DNA of 64,000 nt from Rutpela maculata (lineage: Eukaryota > Arthropoda > Insecta > Coleoptera > Cerambycidae): positions 17,481,179 to 17,545,178 of the forward strand of contig OW386286.2 in assembly GCA_936432065.2 (NCBI GenBank), in the 5' to 3' direction. Each line of letters starts with the position of its first letter. The first letter of the stretch is position 1. The notes beneath the pieces were generated by a model. The model was not told the DNA's origin, ran no database searches, and saw nothing but the letters and a program-made list of their open reading frames with translations. The translations under genes and the position numbers were made by a program. Shown one piece after another: positions 24,330-36,500 of the stretch.

Positions 24330-25600
24330 GGATTCCTGATTTCCCCATTCCTCCGGGTTGAGGTTGACGTCTAGCCATTGCTGGACCTGTAAAAAAGCAC
24401 ATGCACATTACTTGATTGCTGCAAGCTTTTCGAGAGGTTAAATCCTCACACTGTTCTCCCTAACGCCCTTACCTGAAAGTATGCGTGGAATGAATGTTGT
24501 TGAGCTCAGGTCTCTTCTTCAGGAGCTTCCACGCCTTTTGCTTTCCCATTCTGCACAGAGCTGATGTGGTGTCGCATCCTGTCATGGCAGAAGAGAACGG
24601 AGTCGTTCATTTAATCAGGACTGCTTTTGATCTCATGGATCTTAAACACTCGTCCACTTGAAGTGCCCGTGGCCGCACTCAGCATTATGATGGAGGTGTC
24701 ATCTCTAGCACGGATGACTAGCATGACCAGGATGTCTGTGTCTTGGGCGATGATGGTGACTGACGTCGAGAGCTGTCCTAACAATCAGGGAATCCGCATC
24801 TGCCACAGCCCGGATGACAGTGACTCCAGCATTTTGGAATTGAGTAGAGAGGAGGTTGATGAGACGCATTTTATTCTGCGGGTGGCTCAAGAAGTCTGAC
24901 TGGTTGGTCTGCACAGATGACGTGTGTTCATCGAAGACCACTTCTACGGGTGCCCGCTTGGAATAACGACGCTGCTGTTCCTGTGCTTTCGTTAAATTTT
25001 GTTCATACCTATCGAACACCACAGTAATAGATGATCCAAATTGCTTCTGAACAAACCTGACGTATGCCTGGACAAGGGTGTGAAGAAGCTAACCACCGTC
25101 GAGAACTCTGCAACTAGCCCCACTGTCAGCAAGTTCTTCAGGTGTAGTGCTTGGAAAAAACTTTTGAATAACTGACTTTGCAGTCTTTCGCATCGAAGAA
25201 AGCAGAGGTGGTCTAGTAGACAGTAGACAGTAGACAGTTCAAAACTGAGGTATTCCTTCAAGTCTTCCTCGGATTTCATCACACAAACTATCCGCATGAA
25301 GAGTTGCTGAAGGTTTACAGGCACGATTTCGTCTTTGAACTGATACAAGCGGCTTTACTCGATGTTTCCTGGAGAGCTTCACATCACCAAAGAATTGTCC
25401 AGTCAAAATCTTGACGGCTGCATGCTTCACCTGCGGCTTTGGCTCTGTCACAATTGGTAGTCTCATCGCCTGCAATCCCACAGGCCAGTGAACGAAGACA
25501 ATCTGACTCTGTAGACCATGGAGAGTGATCTTGCAGCCACGATTTGAAAGTGTTGACATCTTGGACATCGCATTTTTGGCGAGAGTCCCTCATTTCAACG
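24330..25600 (-). pseudogene. decayed GCDTTSAL-family mobile gene (PIN/FEN-like), C-terminal part
   Basis: Successive minus-strand pieces in different frames make one conserved protein, read from 25,600 downward: WLQDHSPW and ACGIAGDETTNC; GDVKLSRKHRVKPL; FMRIVCVMKSEEDLKEYL; VVFDRYEQNL with RRYSKRAPVEVVFDE; LINLLSTQF with ADADSLIVRTAL; AMTGCDTTSALCRMGK near 24,590; and LNPEEWG near 24,350. I recognise this order from a repetitive family of unnamed insect and cnidarian proteins. The DAD-LIV and following acidic positions recall PIN/FEN-type nucleases, which is an inference. At least four frameshifts and several gaps make it non-functional. The GC content is higher than in the flanks. An unrelated N-terminal piece of the same family lies at 37,716. 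Confidence 0.7.
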
Positions 25601-25761
25601 TGTTACTCTGAGGATCCTCCCTTCACCCCAGTTATCTTTTCCACAGAATCACACACCTTCATGCAGGCAGGGAATGCCACTACGAAGTATGGCTCAATAC
25701 CTTAGACACAACTTTAATGTGAGGATACGCATGTGCATTAGTTTGACAGTTTGATGATCAA

Positions 25762-26040
25762 AAACGAAGAGTATATTGTATTTGATCGGCGCATTTCTAA
25801 AATCGTAAATATCGCTCGTAGAGAAAAAATTTTCATATCACTGTGTTAGTGAACGAATTCTGAACAACTTTCAAAATGTCCGTCTGTCCGTCCGTCCGTC
25901 CGTCACGTTTCTTGTAAGCACGATAACTTAAGAAAGAAAAGTCCGATTGTATTGAAATTTAGAAAATAAGTTAGTGTTAGCTAGAGGAAGAACCCTATTG
26001 TTTTTGAAGAAAATCGATAGTAAATAAAAATGTTATTAAT
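25762..26040 (-). repeat. ACGG-repeat dispersed family, copy 2
   Basis: It is inverted relative to 1,371-1,813. It contains the half-hairpin CGAAGAGTATATTG, then the AACTTTCAAAATGTCCGTC junction and a CCGT tandem run (25,889-25,903). It continues into sequence shared with 46,545 (TAAGTTAGTGTTAGCTAG, GAACCCTATTGTTTTTGAAG). Confidence 0.65.
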
Positions 26041-26227
26041 TATTTAATTTAAAAAAATATATTCTCTTAATTTTTGTCGCTTGTACTAAAATGGAAATCT
26101 TGCGAAATATTATTTCCATAATATATTTTTTTTTGTTTATGAATTTTACTAATATATATTTCATAGAAGTTCGTGTTGAAATATGTATGTTTGTCGAAAG
26201 ATATATATCAGAGACAATTAATTTTCG

Positions 26228-26480
26228 TAGCAGTAGGTGGTAGCGCAGCGGCTAAAGCTTTTGCGTTGCAATCCAAAAGTCCCGTGTTCGAATCCCACAC
26301 AGGTTGGATATTTTTTTTTCATTTTTTTTTCATACAATTTATTTCACAACAAAGATGGTATCACAAAATTTAGGATGTCCAAAAACTAACATTATTTACA
26401 AGAAAACTGCGAAGAGTATCCTATAGAATGTGTAACAATTATATATAAAAAGCTCAGTAAATTGGCGAATAGTACGTTTT
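26228..26480 (+). mobile_element. tRNA-derived SINE, plus-strand copy
   Basis: A tRNA-like head has a box A-like TAGCGCAGCGG (26,241-26,251) and a box B GTGTTCGAATCCC (26,284-26,296), the spacing of an internal Pol III promoter. It is followed by a T-rich linker and a ~130-bp body (CACAACAAAGATGGTATCAC to GTGTAACAATTATA). The same body follows a different tRNA-like head in the opposite orientation at 38,000-38,235. The 3' end carries a GAAGAGTAT motif resembling the hairpin end of the ACGG family. It is not a functional tRNA gene. Confidence 0.7.
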
Positions 26481-27449
26481 CAGCTTGTTCATTTTCTGGT
26501 TTCTAGAGTTTTGGTAAATAATAATTTGTTTTTTTGGTGTGCTTGGAACACTTGGAACACTTTACACGGTGAACATGACATGAAAATCGGCCGAAATGGA
26601 CGGTTTTTAATGTTTACAGTGACGGAGAGTGAGTGTTATGGTGGAAAATTTGAATTTTTTTTTTTGGAAAAACTATGCATTTGCACCGAAAACTGACTTC
26701 AGATTCGTGTTCTACGACCCCAAATTAGTGAAAAAATTTCGCAAAAATTCCGATGTTACGCTAAAATGCAGAATTACCTCAAAAACTTACCGTAAATTCA
26801 TAAATATTGCACTTAATTTTTTTATATCGCAACGGCTTAGTGATCCCAGCGCGGTCCCCATTTTCAACATTAAATAAAAATTGTTATTAGAGATAGGGTT
26901 TCGGGAGTCGGGACTTTTTTATTGGAAATTTCTTCCTTTTTAAGAATCTTTCTTTAAAATTTATTAAATATTAATAGTTTTCGAGTTATTTGCAAAAAAA
27001 ACGAAACTCGTTATTTTTTCAATCTTCATTTGTTTATAACTTTTGCACTTTTCTTTATTAGCGGGTAAAAAATTTTTGAACATTTTTCTAAACATCGCGT
27101 CGTTCCGAATCCAATGAGCCCTCCCTCACTCATATTTTTACGAGCTTTATGAAGCATAACACGGCTTTGAACTTGTGAACTAGTCTTCGTATTTGCGAAG
27201 AGTATAATAACCAGCCCCAAGTCTATGCAACTGACAATACATCTAAATCTACTCACGCCCCTCTCTCTCATACACAGATCTCTGTATATCTGCTATCTCA
27301 CTTTTCTCTTATGAATTTGATAAGAGTTGAGAGAGTTGTCACTGACATTACTGACAAGTGACAATCAGTCCATATGAGATTACATTTTTCCATCAAATAT
27401 TTCTTTTTTGAAGAGATTCTTGTCATTTAAAATTTCTATTTATTAAAAT
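26481..27449. other. gene-upstream sequence; end-only ACGG-family hairpin
   Basis: Frames at 26,511-26,877 show no domain. A CTTCGTATTTGCGAAG hairpin followed by AGTATAATAAC (about 27,184-27,211) matches the end of the ACGG family without its core. The last ~150 bases precede the THAP gene's ATG and should contain its promoter and 5' leader. I see no clear TATA box there. Confidence 0.45.
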
Positions 27450-27525
27450 ATGGTTAAGTGGTGTTATAAGTGTGGTAGAGGCAATAGTAAGAAAGATAAC
27501 GTTACCCTTTTCAGTATTCCAGCCA
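27450..27525 (+). CDS. THAP gene exon 1
   Basis: It starts at ATG in an AAAATATGG context and encodes MVKWCYKCGRG onward, with the first two zinc cysteines and the SIP motif. It ends in phase 1 at donor GTAAGT. The next intron is only 261 bp. Confidence 0.85.
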
Positions 27526-30500
27526 GTAAGTACTTTTATTGTAGTATGTAATAAATAAGGTTGTTTTTCAGTATTATCATAATATTGACTATTGGCTTCT
27601 TTTTATATATTTATGCTAGCAGTAAATTGAAACTATTTTGATTACAATTTCAATTATACATAACCTATATTAGTATTCGAACCGACACTAATGTTTTGTT
27701 TGTGTCAAACAGTATTATAAATTTGTCTCTGATATATTTCTCACTCAATTTTGTTATTTAACATTTTTATATTTTTTTATTCATAGACAGTGGTTCAAAA
27801 TGGCAAGTTGAATTGTTTAAACGACTAGGAGTTCAAGATTTTGAGGATAAAGATATACGTTTATGCAGCGTAAGTAATAACATTTCAATAAAAACATCTT
27901 ATGAATAAGTAAATTCTGTAATTATACTTATGGAATATTATAAGGTGTGTTGAATAGAAGTATATATAGATCTCAATAGAATTGTTTTGTTTTAAATTGA
28001 AGTCCCGCAGGGAAAACTGTGTTTAAAAAAGGACTCCGCACACTCACCCCTGTAAAATGGCTTTCGGTCAAATTGCTTCAAATTCTAGTAAGTATGTTGT
28101 ATATTTCGAGGTCCTGATCAAAAGTCTCCAGGGACACTGCACTTCAAATGCCTTACTTTTAGCTGCAGAGCCTTGAGATCGTTGAACATGGCGTTTCCAA
28201 CAGTATCAATGAGACATATGTTGAAAACTATATATAAGACTAATATAAGGACCATTTTGTGTGTATGTGTTGTGTGTGTGGGTGAGTGCATGTTGTCACG
28301 CAAGCGTGTTTATTAGGGTGGCCCATCTTTTTCGAAATCGAAATTTTTTATTTCTCACCCCTGCAAATGGTTCCATTTGAAGAAAAAACAGTCCCCTCAA
28401 AATATTATTGAGGCAAATTGAAGGCAAGGGGTGCCGCAGAATGCATTATTATGCAATAATAAAAGTAAATCGAATTATTTACATTCTTTGGTTGATGCAT
28501 TGTTTTTTTTTTTAATCAGCAACATTTATCTTTAGAATGACTAATCAAGTCATACAAATATCAAAGACATTATCTGTTGTGACTATGACATGTGTCATAC
28601 TACTGTAAATTCGTAGTCTAAGAAAACTAGACTAGAAGTTTTTGAAATAAAACTCTCGTTTTATCTTTGTGTATTTTATTATGAAACGTTTTTTTCATAC
28701 ATAGTACCAAATATTATCCTAAATCTACAAGACATATAGTAATAAAAACAATATTTTTTGCACTAGGCCAAAGCATGCGACAGGGTTTCTTTTTTTACAT
28801 TTGGAAACTGATTTATAATCATTTACAACTTGGAGTAAAAACTGTTTTTGGTCTTCATTTTTTGTTAAAATGTCATTATAGTCAGTAATAAGTTTGATTC
28901 CTCTCTCAGCGGCATCATTTACAACTTTAATTTTGTTTACAATATTGAAACATCGGGTATAACTTTCATTTTCCCTCCATGTTGTTGGATCATTTTCCAA
29001 AAATTCCATAGACAAACCTAATTTTTGAAAAAACTGTTTAGTGTTCTCGCATATGAAGTCCTGAATTTCCTTGTTTTCAACGTCAGTAATGTTACTAATC
29101 ATAAGTCGTTTAATACCCTCTTGATTTGGTGCTTTCCTATTCAAAGCTTTAACCATTTCTCTTTTAGTGGTAACTGAAATATCGTCATCAAAGAAAGATA
29201 AGCCAACATTTACTGAATTAAGGTACCACAAATGGTTCACTATTTTCCTACTTGCGGCTTGAGATATTTCTTTGTCAATATTTTGATAATTAATGAGTTC
29301 TTTACAAAAGTCTAAGTCATGAAGCGGTGCTTTACTAGCAAATGACGCTGTAAACCAGGCCTTTACATAAACCTTTACAATAAAGAGACATATATCTTCA
29401 ATACCTATTTTTTCTTTTTTAGTTAGTTGGAACTGATCTTGGAAAAAAAATATTTTTAGACAGTAAATGGCTTTGGCCATCCAACGTGCATGATGAAATG
29501 CCCCTGGTTGATAGAATGTCGTGTGAGTGGGCTCTTCTTCAACAAAAAGTTTAGAAAGCATTAAAAATTCTTTATAATCATCACGAGGCTGTTGCAAAGT
29601 TAAAGCTGCATTTAGAAACTTTACAATTTCGACTTTAACTTATTGTAAAATGTGTTTAATTTTTGATACCTGAAATCCAGTTTTTAGTTTATTTTGATCT
29701 ATTTTAGGCCAAAATTCCCTAAAACGTTTAAATAGTGGCAAATTTGGACCAGATGAGGAAGGCATTTTTGTGTCAAACACACTTCTCAAAACCACTTCAA
29801 AAATATGATGTCTACAAGGAAAATATAGAATATCTCTTTCTAATTTTTGTTGCAATAGTGTGGCTGCCCCATTTATATAACCCATATTTGATGCTGTTGT
29901 ATCACAACACAAAGCTATTACCTTTTCGTCCAAATTCCATTCACAAAGCACATCATAAACTGCTTCAGTCTGTTCTCTTCCAGTTGAATTGGGCAAAGCT
30001 GGTACTCCAAGTAGTTGTTCAATATCTCCACTAGTAACTAAGATAGCAAGTCTATCGATATTTCCCATTCCAGTGAGAGAAGGTAAAAGTTTTCCATCCC
30101 AATGGATGACTGGGGCCGGCAATTCAGAATTACCGAAGGCAGTTTTTAATATTTCAGCTCTTTCTTCGCAGATGCGTTGTCTAGAGCGCTGAAGTGTGGT
30201 TCTGCTGATGGACAAAGATGTGGTGTCATGTCCTAGTGCTTCTGCTACTGCCGTCAAAATATGGACTCCATACCTGTCGCTTATTTTGCAAGCATCAAAT
30301 GCAGCGGCTATTTTTGGTGTGATGATGTTACATGTTCCATACAATCTCCTCTTTTTTGGCTGTGACGGGCCAGGCTGGTCTTGTAACAACTCTTCTTGGG
30401 CTTCGATTATTTCATCTTCATTTTCGTTGGAGTCGGCTGAATTACTACTTGATGATGGACAGGTGACTGTTTCCTCTAATCTAGCTTTTTCTTGTTGACT

Positions 30501-33500
30501 TCGTTGCATTCGTTCGGATAATTTCTGTAATTTCTCCTCAGCTGATTTTTCTTGAGAAGCAAGTTGGTAATCAATACCATGCATAAATCCAGGACGTCCC
30601 TTTTTTCTTTGGTTAATTAAAAACTGCTTATCTTCATCTATTTTCATCAACTCCAATGCATTTGCATGAGAAATGTCAAAAAGATCGTCCAATTTTTCAA
30701 CGAAATTTTTTTCTTTACTCCCGCACTGGCCCTTTTAGCCGATTTTTGTAAGTTCCTCCACTCTGCATAAAGTTTATCTAGTTGTTTAACACAATGAAAA
30801 TCCTGACGTGTCGGAATGCGAGCTTTATCCCAAAAAAACTGACACCTCTTTTATTGTTAATTTAGCACTTTCATGTACACTTAGCTTCACTTCACGAATG
30901 TTATAAAAGAGCACTTGTAATACTTGTCTATTAGACGGCAATTTATTGCCAATGATTTGTGACGAATAGTGTCCAACTAAGTAAATTAAAGTATCCTTTC
31001 GTAAGGATCTAACATCAGCCATCGTTAAATGTTTTTTCAAAAAGGAACGTATGCTAGAACTTATAATGTCACCACTGTAAAACACAATTGCAAACTGACA
31101 TAAAAACCTACCGTAGGTGCATTATATTTCCAAACTTCCAAAACAAATAATTTCTAGGAAATAATTACACCAATAAAACATTATGAGAAAAGAGGTAGAT
31201 ATTTGTATTTTAAGTAAAATTTAAGTGTATTACCGTAATAAAATCTTATCTACAAATTTCTACCTGAATGCGGCACGGGTTACCGTTCACCGAATTATCT
31301 GAAACTTTGACATAAATTATTTATAGTATAATAGTATATTTTCGTGGGGTGAGACTTAAAAAATACGCAAAAAAAATTTACCCCCTATAGAGATGGGCCA
31401 CCCTAGGTTTATTAACCTTCAACTTTTCATGGATTGTTGAGATCTATCTGCGGGGGTCAGTGTGCTGCATCCATAATTGTATTCAGTAAAGAAATTGAAG
31501 GATAATGAACATTCTGCTCATACCTAGCGTACCCAAGATACCACAGAACACTCGCAACATGAGCGCATATGCCGAGAGTCCTCTGGCTCCAGTCTTGCAG
31601 GTACAATAATATCCATCAACCAAGGTATTATCGAGATTTTCATCCATACCTTCTGCTACATTTTCATTATATGAAATGTATATCTCGTACTTGGACCTGT
31701 TCCTGAATCTAGAGTAAACTCTTATTATCCTTGAACAAAGATATTTGATATACCGCTATAAGGTAAAAATCTTTGAGATTCTCGACATGTGGCATTTCAA
31801 TAACATTATCAGAAAACTTGAACACGCTCTTTATATGACCGTTCCTGGATTACCCACCTTGTTTTCGTGATCAAACGAGTCTCATTTGTTTCTTCAGTAG
31901 TGAACTGAGTTCGTCCTCGGAGAAGTACGTGCGGCATTCTATAAGAAATGTTCAATGCCTCGAGGTAATCTCCTGCATCGTGATAACCGCGATCGACTAT
32001 AAGAATGTCTCCTTCCTGAAACCATGCTCGAATACCATTCACATCGTTCTCGAATTCATTGATCAACATTTGAACATCATTATTCCTGCTGTGAGAAAAG
32101 TAAGGTCCGTGAACAGCAAGAATATATCCATCCGGAGCAACTATTAGGGCTTTCCCAAGTGACGACCTTTATGCAGGGAGAAAGATTGTCGTAACGTCTT
32201 TCGAAAAAACGTGATTTGACGTCACTTCTGGCAAAACCAGAAGTTCAGGCACATCAGTCTAAGACCAAATAATAGTAAACAGTCTGGTTATTCATTTCCA
32301 GCAGTTATCGTTTCAATAACTGCAATGGTTTTCAAAAATCGTGGTACAGTTTCGAGGTAGGTCCAGTCTTTGGAGCCATCTATTGGAGAAACTATCCATA
32401 ATTTGAAGTTTTGTTCAGAATCAGTTGAACAGCATCATATCAAAAATTCATCAAATTTGACACCAATTTACATATAAATCGTGCGGTGTCCTTTCAAAAT
32501 TTTAAAATTAAAAATATATAATAATAGTATAACTCAGAGATGACAATTGGTTTTTCATCATCGGGAATTTTCTCAAAAATGGGATTTTTCCTGGGAGGGT
32601 TAAAACGAAGAAAAACTCTGTTTTTTCCATTTTTGAATTTGCCGCCAATTCTAACCTAACTTTTGGTCTAAAAGTTAGGTTAAAATTGGGGGCAAATTCA
32701 AAAATGGGGAAAAAAACTTTTTTTTTCATTTTAACTCTCCTAGAAAAAAAAACATTTTTGGGAAAATTCCCGATGAGGGAAAAAACCCATTGCCATCTCT
32801 GGTTCTATGTAAGAAGTTATGTAAGACTTTTCAGAAATATGTAGTCATTAACACATTGAGCCCCAGGTGGGTAAAATTTGATCCACATGTCAAAAGTTGC
32901 ACTGGACCGATAGGTACATAAAATTATATACTGATATGAAGTTATGTTTTGTGCCAGGATGTAAAAACACAACTTAATCAGCACCTGATAAAATATTTGT
33001 GAAAAAACTATGTCCTTTTGGCGTGAAGAGCGTTTTAAGGCAAAACTAGGGTCAATTTCACAATTTTTGCAAAATAAACATTTAATGAGTTTTTCGAAAT
33101 AAGCAATAATAAAGTAGTTTGAAGTACATTTCAATTGTAAAAGCCTGGAAGGATACTTTTCTAACCCGTTTTTACTCTGAGAAATGTGTATTTGAAATTA
33201 ACTTATTTCTTACGATTTCTATAAAATAACGAAAAATGTATAAGGTGGAGCGGGGTAAGTGGGGACTAAAAATTTAAAAGGTTGACTTTGAAGTCACGTA
33301 ACTTTATGGAAAATTAAGATACATTGGTGTGCTTTGAACAAGAAATAATATGTTATACTCACAAAATACCCATATATTATTTTTATTAATTGAACGCGGT
33401 GTTCTAAAAAAAAAAATCAGTTCTGTAAGTTCATCTGTAGTCACCGGGGGAAGTGGGTTTTTCATCTCTACTTTTCATATGAATAGTTATATTCTCAATT

Positions 33501-36500
33501 GGGGCAAGTGGATTAATCTGCACGATTTTAGCTACAAAACGTTTTTTTGAAATCTAAAATATTCTCAAAGTTTCGAACTTAAGTTAAGTTAAGGTATTTT
33601 TCTGGAGTAAAATAGTAAAATGCTATTAAACTATTTTATTGCAAAAACAAAACGAAATGATTTAAATTAAAGTTTTGTACAAAGAAAGAGTTCATTGGGC
33701 ACGTTTAGGGAATGCAACCGCTGAGAATAATCACTCAACCTGATAGTCCACAGTACATCGCCCTTTTTTTTTAATGATTAGTAACAGGCTGAATTTTCGT
33801 GAGTAGCTTCGTTTTGACGAGACGCCCAACTTTTCTCTCTGCAAAAATTCTCGGTAGTGGTAGCTAATAGCAAAAATTATTTTTTCTATTTCACACGAAT
33901 TAGACAATTCGACAATCTGTCAAATTATGTTGTTGTGGACAAACACGAGGCTTATTATAATTAACTCGCGCAAACGTAACCAAGGCAATCGAAAAACAAA
34001 CTCTTTAACGAATGAAAAATATATTGCCAAAATAATTTGACAGATTGTCGAATTGTCTAATTCGTGTGAAATAGAAAAAATAATTTTTGCTATTAGCTAC
34101 CACTACCGAGAATTTTCGCAGAGAGAAAAGTTGGGCGTCTCGTCAAAACGAAGCTACTCACGAAAATTCAGCCTGTTACTAATCACTGAAAAAAAAGGGC
34201 GATGTACTGTGGACTATGATTACTTTTTGATTCAAGTCAATTGTTATGAGTTTGCTAAACGATGTAAAGCAAGTTTATAATAAATGTCACTGCAAGTGAG
34301 TTAAGTCTCACCGATGACTAAACTTAGTGTGACTTTTTGTTGTGGCATAAAACACTCAACAGTTGACGATTGGCACATTTTCAGCATTGTCGTTTAGGGA
34401 ACCATTGCGTTCCCTAAACGTATCCATTTTATAACAAAATAAAAATAAAAAATTGGAAAAGGGGCAAGTGGGGACTAATCCCCACTTTCCCTTAAGGACT
34501 AGTCCCCCACTTGCCCCGCCAACAAAAATAGCGGGGCAAGTGGGAACTATAGGGCTAAACTTGGGAAACAGGGTAATAAATTTTTTTTAAAATTGCAAGA
34601 AGTAACATTAGTGACATACAACATCAGCAGTCTTGAAAGTTTGACATATTAGTCTGCTTTCATAGATAAAAAATTTTGAATTTTTTGAAGACAACTTGAA
34701 AATCTCGATCAAATGTAAACAATTTCCAAATGAACAAATTGACGCCTTAAAAATGTTCCAAAATCTATACCCAATACGTTAAATTTACAAATAGGATTTT
34801 TCTCACAAATTATAATAAAAATACCCACTTGCCCCACTCCACCTTACTTATTATTTACGAATATCTCCTAAGATACCAATTTTAATGGAAAATGTCTCTA
34901 ATTATCTTATCTGGCAAGTTGACATTGGGAACGATACTCAAATTTGGTACGGGAGCTGATATGTCATTATTATGTCATGAGCAATATAATAGTAGAGGCT
35001 AATAATTATGTACGAAGTATGAATGAATGACATTTTTAATTTGTGTTTTATGTTTAGAGGCATTTTAAATCAGACGAGCTTGAAATGGTAAATAATACAT
35101 GGCAGTTAAAGGAAAATGCGCTACCTATTGAAAATGGTGAGTTTATTTATATTTCAATCGCAAATAGTGCCCAATATGCTTAAGACTTTTACACAGTAGA
35201 GATCCCACAAACTGAGTAAAGCAGTTAGCACATTTTGCCCAATTCATTATTTGGTACCCTTACGTTAAAATTCTTTGTGTATTAGATGTTGTCAATTTTC
35301 TTCTGTTTTTGAAAGGTTTTTTGCGTGTTAATGATGATAACTTTTAGTCGATAGACTGAAGCCACACCACATACTTTCCTCTGGTTGCAGGATCTTCCAA
35401 GGTAGTGTGTATAAAATATAACAATAATAATATTACTAGTAAAAAGTATGTAAGTGGAAGATAGGTCATCATAGTATAGGGTAATTAATTTCTAAAGGCG
35501 AAGGCTGTAATAAAACATCAAACATCAGATAAATGTATATCTCCCTTTCTTCCACACAAATACAATCAAAGAAAATTATTTAAGGCGACCTTTAAAATCG
35601 AAATGCACTCATATTGACAGGGGCGGGCTAATCGATTGCAGTGCTTTGGACTAATAAACGATTAGAGCCATCTCATAAGATACAACTTTTACCAATCAAG
35701 TGTCAATCAACACTTTGCCCCATTACTAGCACTATTGAATACGATGAAGAAAAAAAGATAGTCCAAATAGTTATTTCTCTCTCTACAGCAACATAGCCCG
35801 CACAGCTTGACACTCTGCTAAACTTGCATCGTGTTTTCATTTTGTATAACGTTTAATTGATTTTGTTTTAGATTGTTGATTTAATTAGTTAAAGTTTTAA
35901 GATTACGTAAAGTTTGGTTGTATTTTTTGTTTATTGTTAAATTCAACATTTTTTCATCTGCTTGACATTTTATGTATAAAATTTAAGCAATATATTTTTG
36001 TAAAAAGGCTGAAGGACCTCGGTCAATGACCATTTGGGGTTTTGTTCAATAAAGTACTTTTGTTATTATTGAAATAATCAAATTATACTTGTTTTCTTGT
36101 TACCAGATGATGTTGAAGAATATGTTGAAGTAAAACCCGAGTTGGTTTATTTAAAATATGACGGCGAAGGACATGAATTAATCCTCGATTCTTCATCAGA
36201 AAGTGGCGAAACCAAAGAACTAGCTCCTCTAGAACGTCTTGTAGAATACGTGAACGTTTACAACGAGGACGAAGAAGGGGACGATACATATATAAAATCT
36301 GAAACAATAGATGGAGAATGTGAAACTGAAGGCAATGAATTATTAGAATCAGATTGCAATACAGAAGGTAACGGTTCGCAGGTGATTTCAGTTGTTCAGA
36401 GTTCAGAGGGCAATTTGGAAATAGAGCCAATGATGCCATTTTTCTTAACGTCTTCTCCAATATTTACCATTCTAAATGAAAATAATGAAGTGGGGGTAAG

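Noticed and set aside
24627..24899. Plus-strand 90-codon ORF
   Set aside because: It is the shadow of the minus-strand GCDTTSAL pseudogene.
26228..26303. Functional tRNA gene
   Set aside because: The cloverleaf is incomplete and the sequence continues into a dispersed body present in another copy, so it is a SINE head.
34053..34280. 75-codon plus ORF
   Set aside because: It is one arm of the 33,746-34,214 palindrome read through; the mirror arm is not open.
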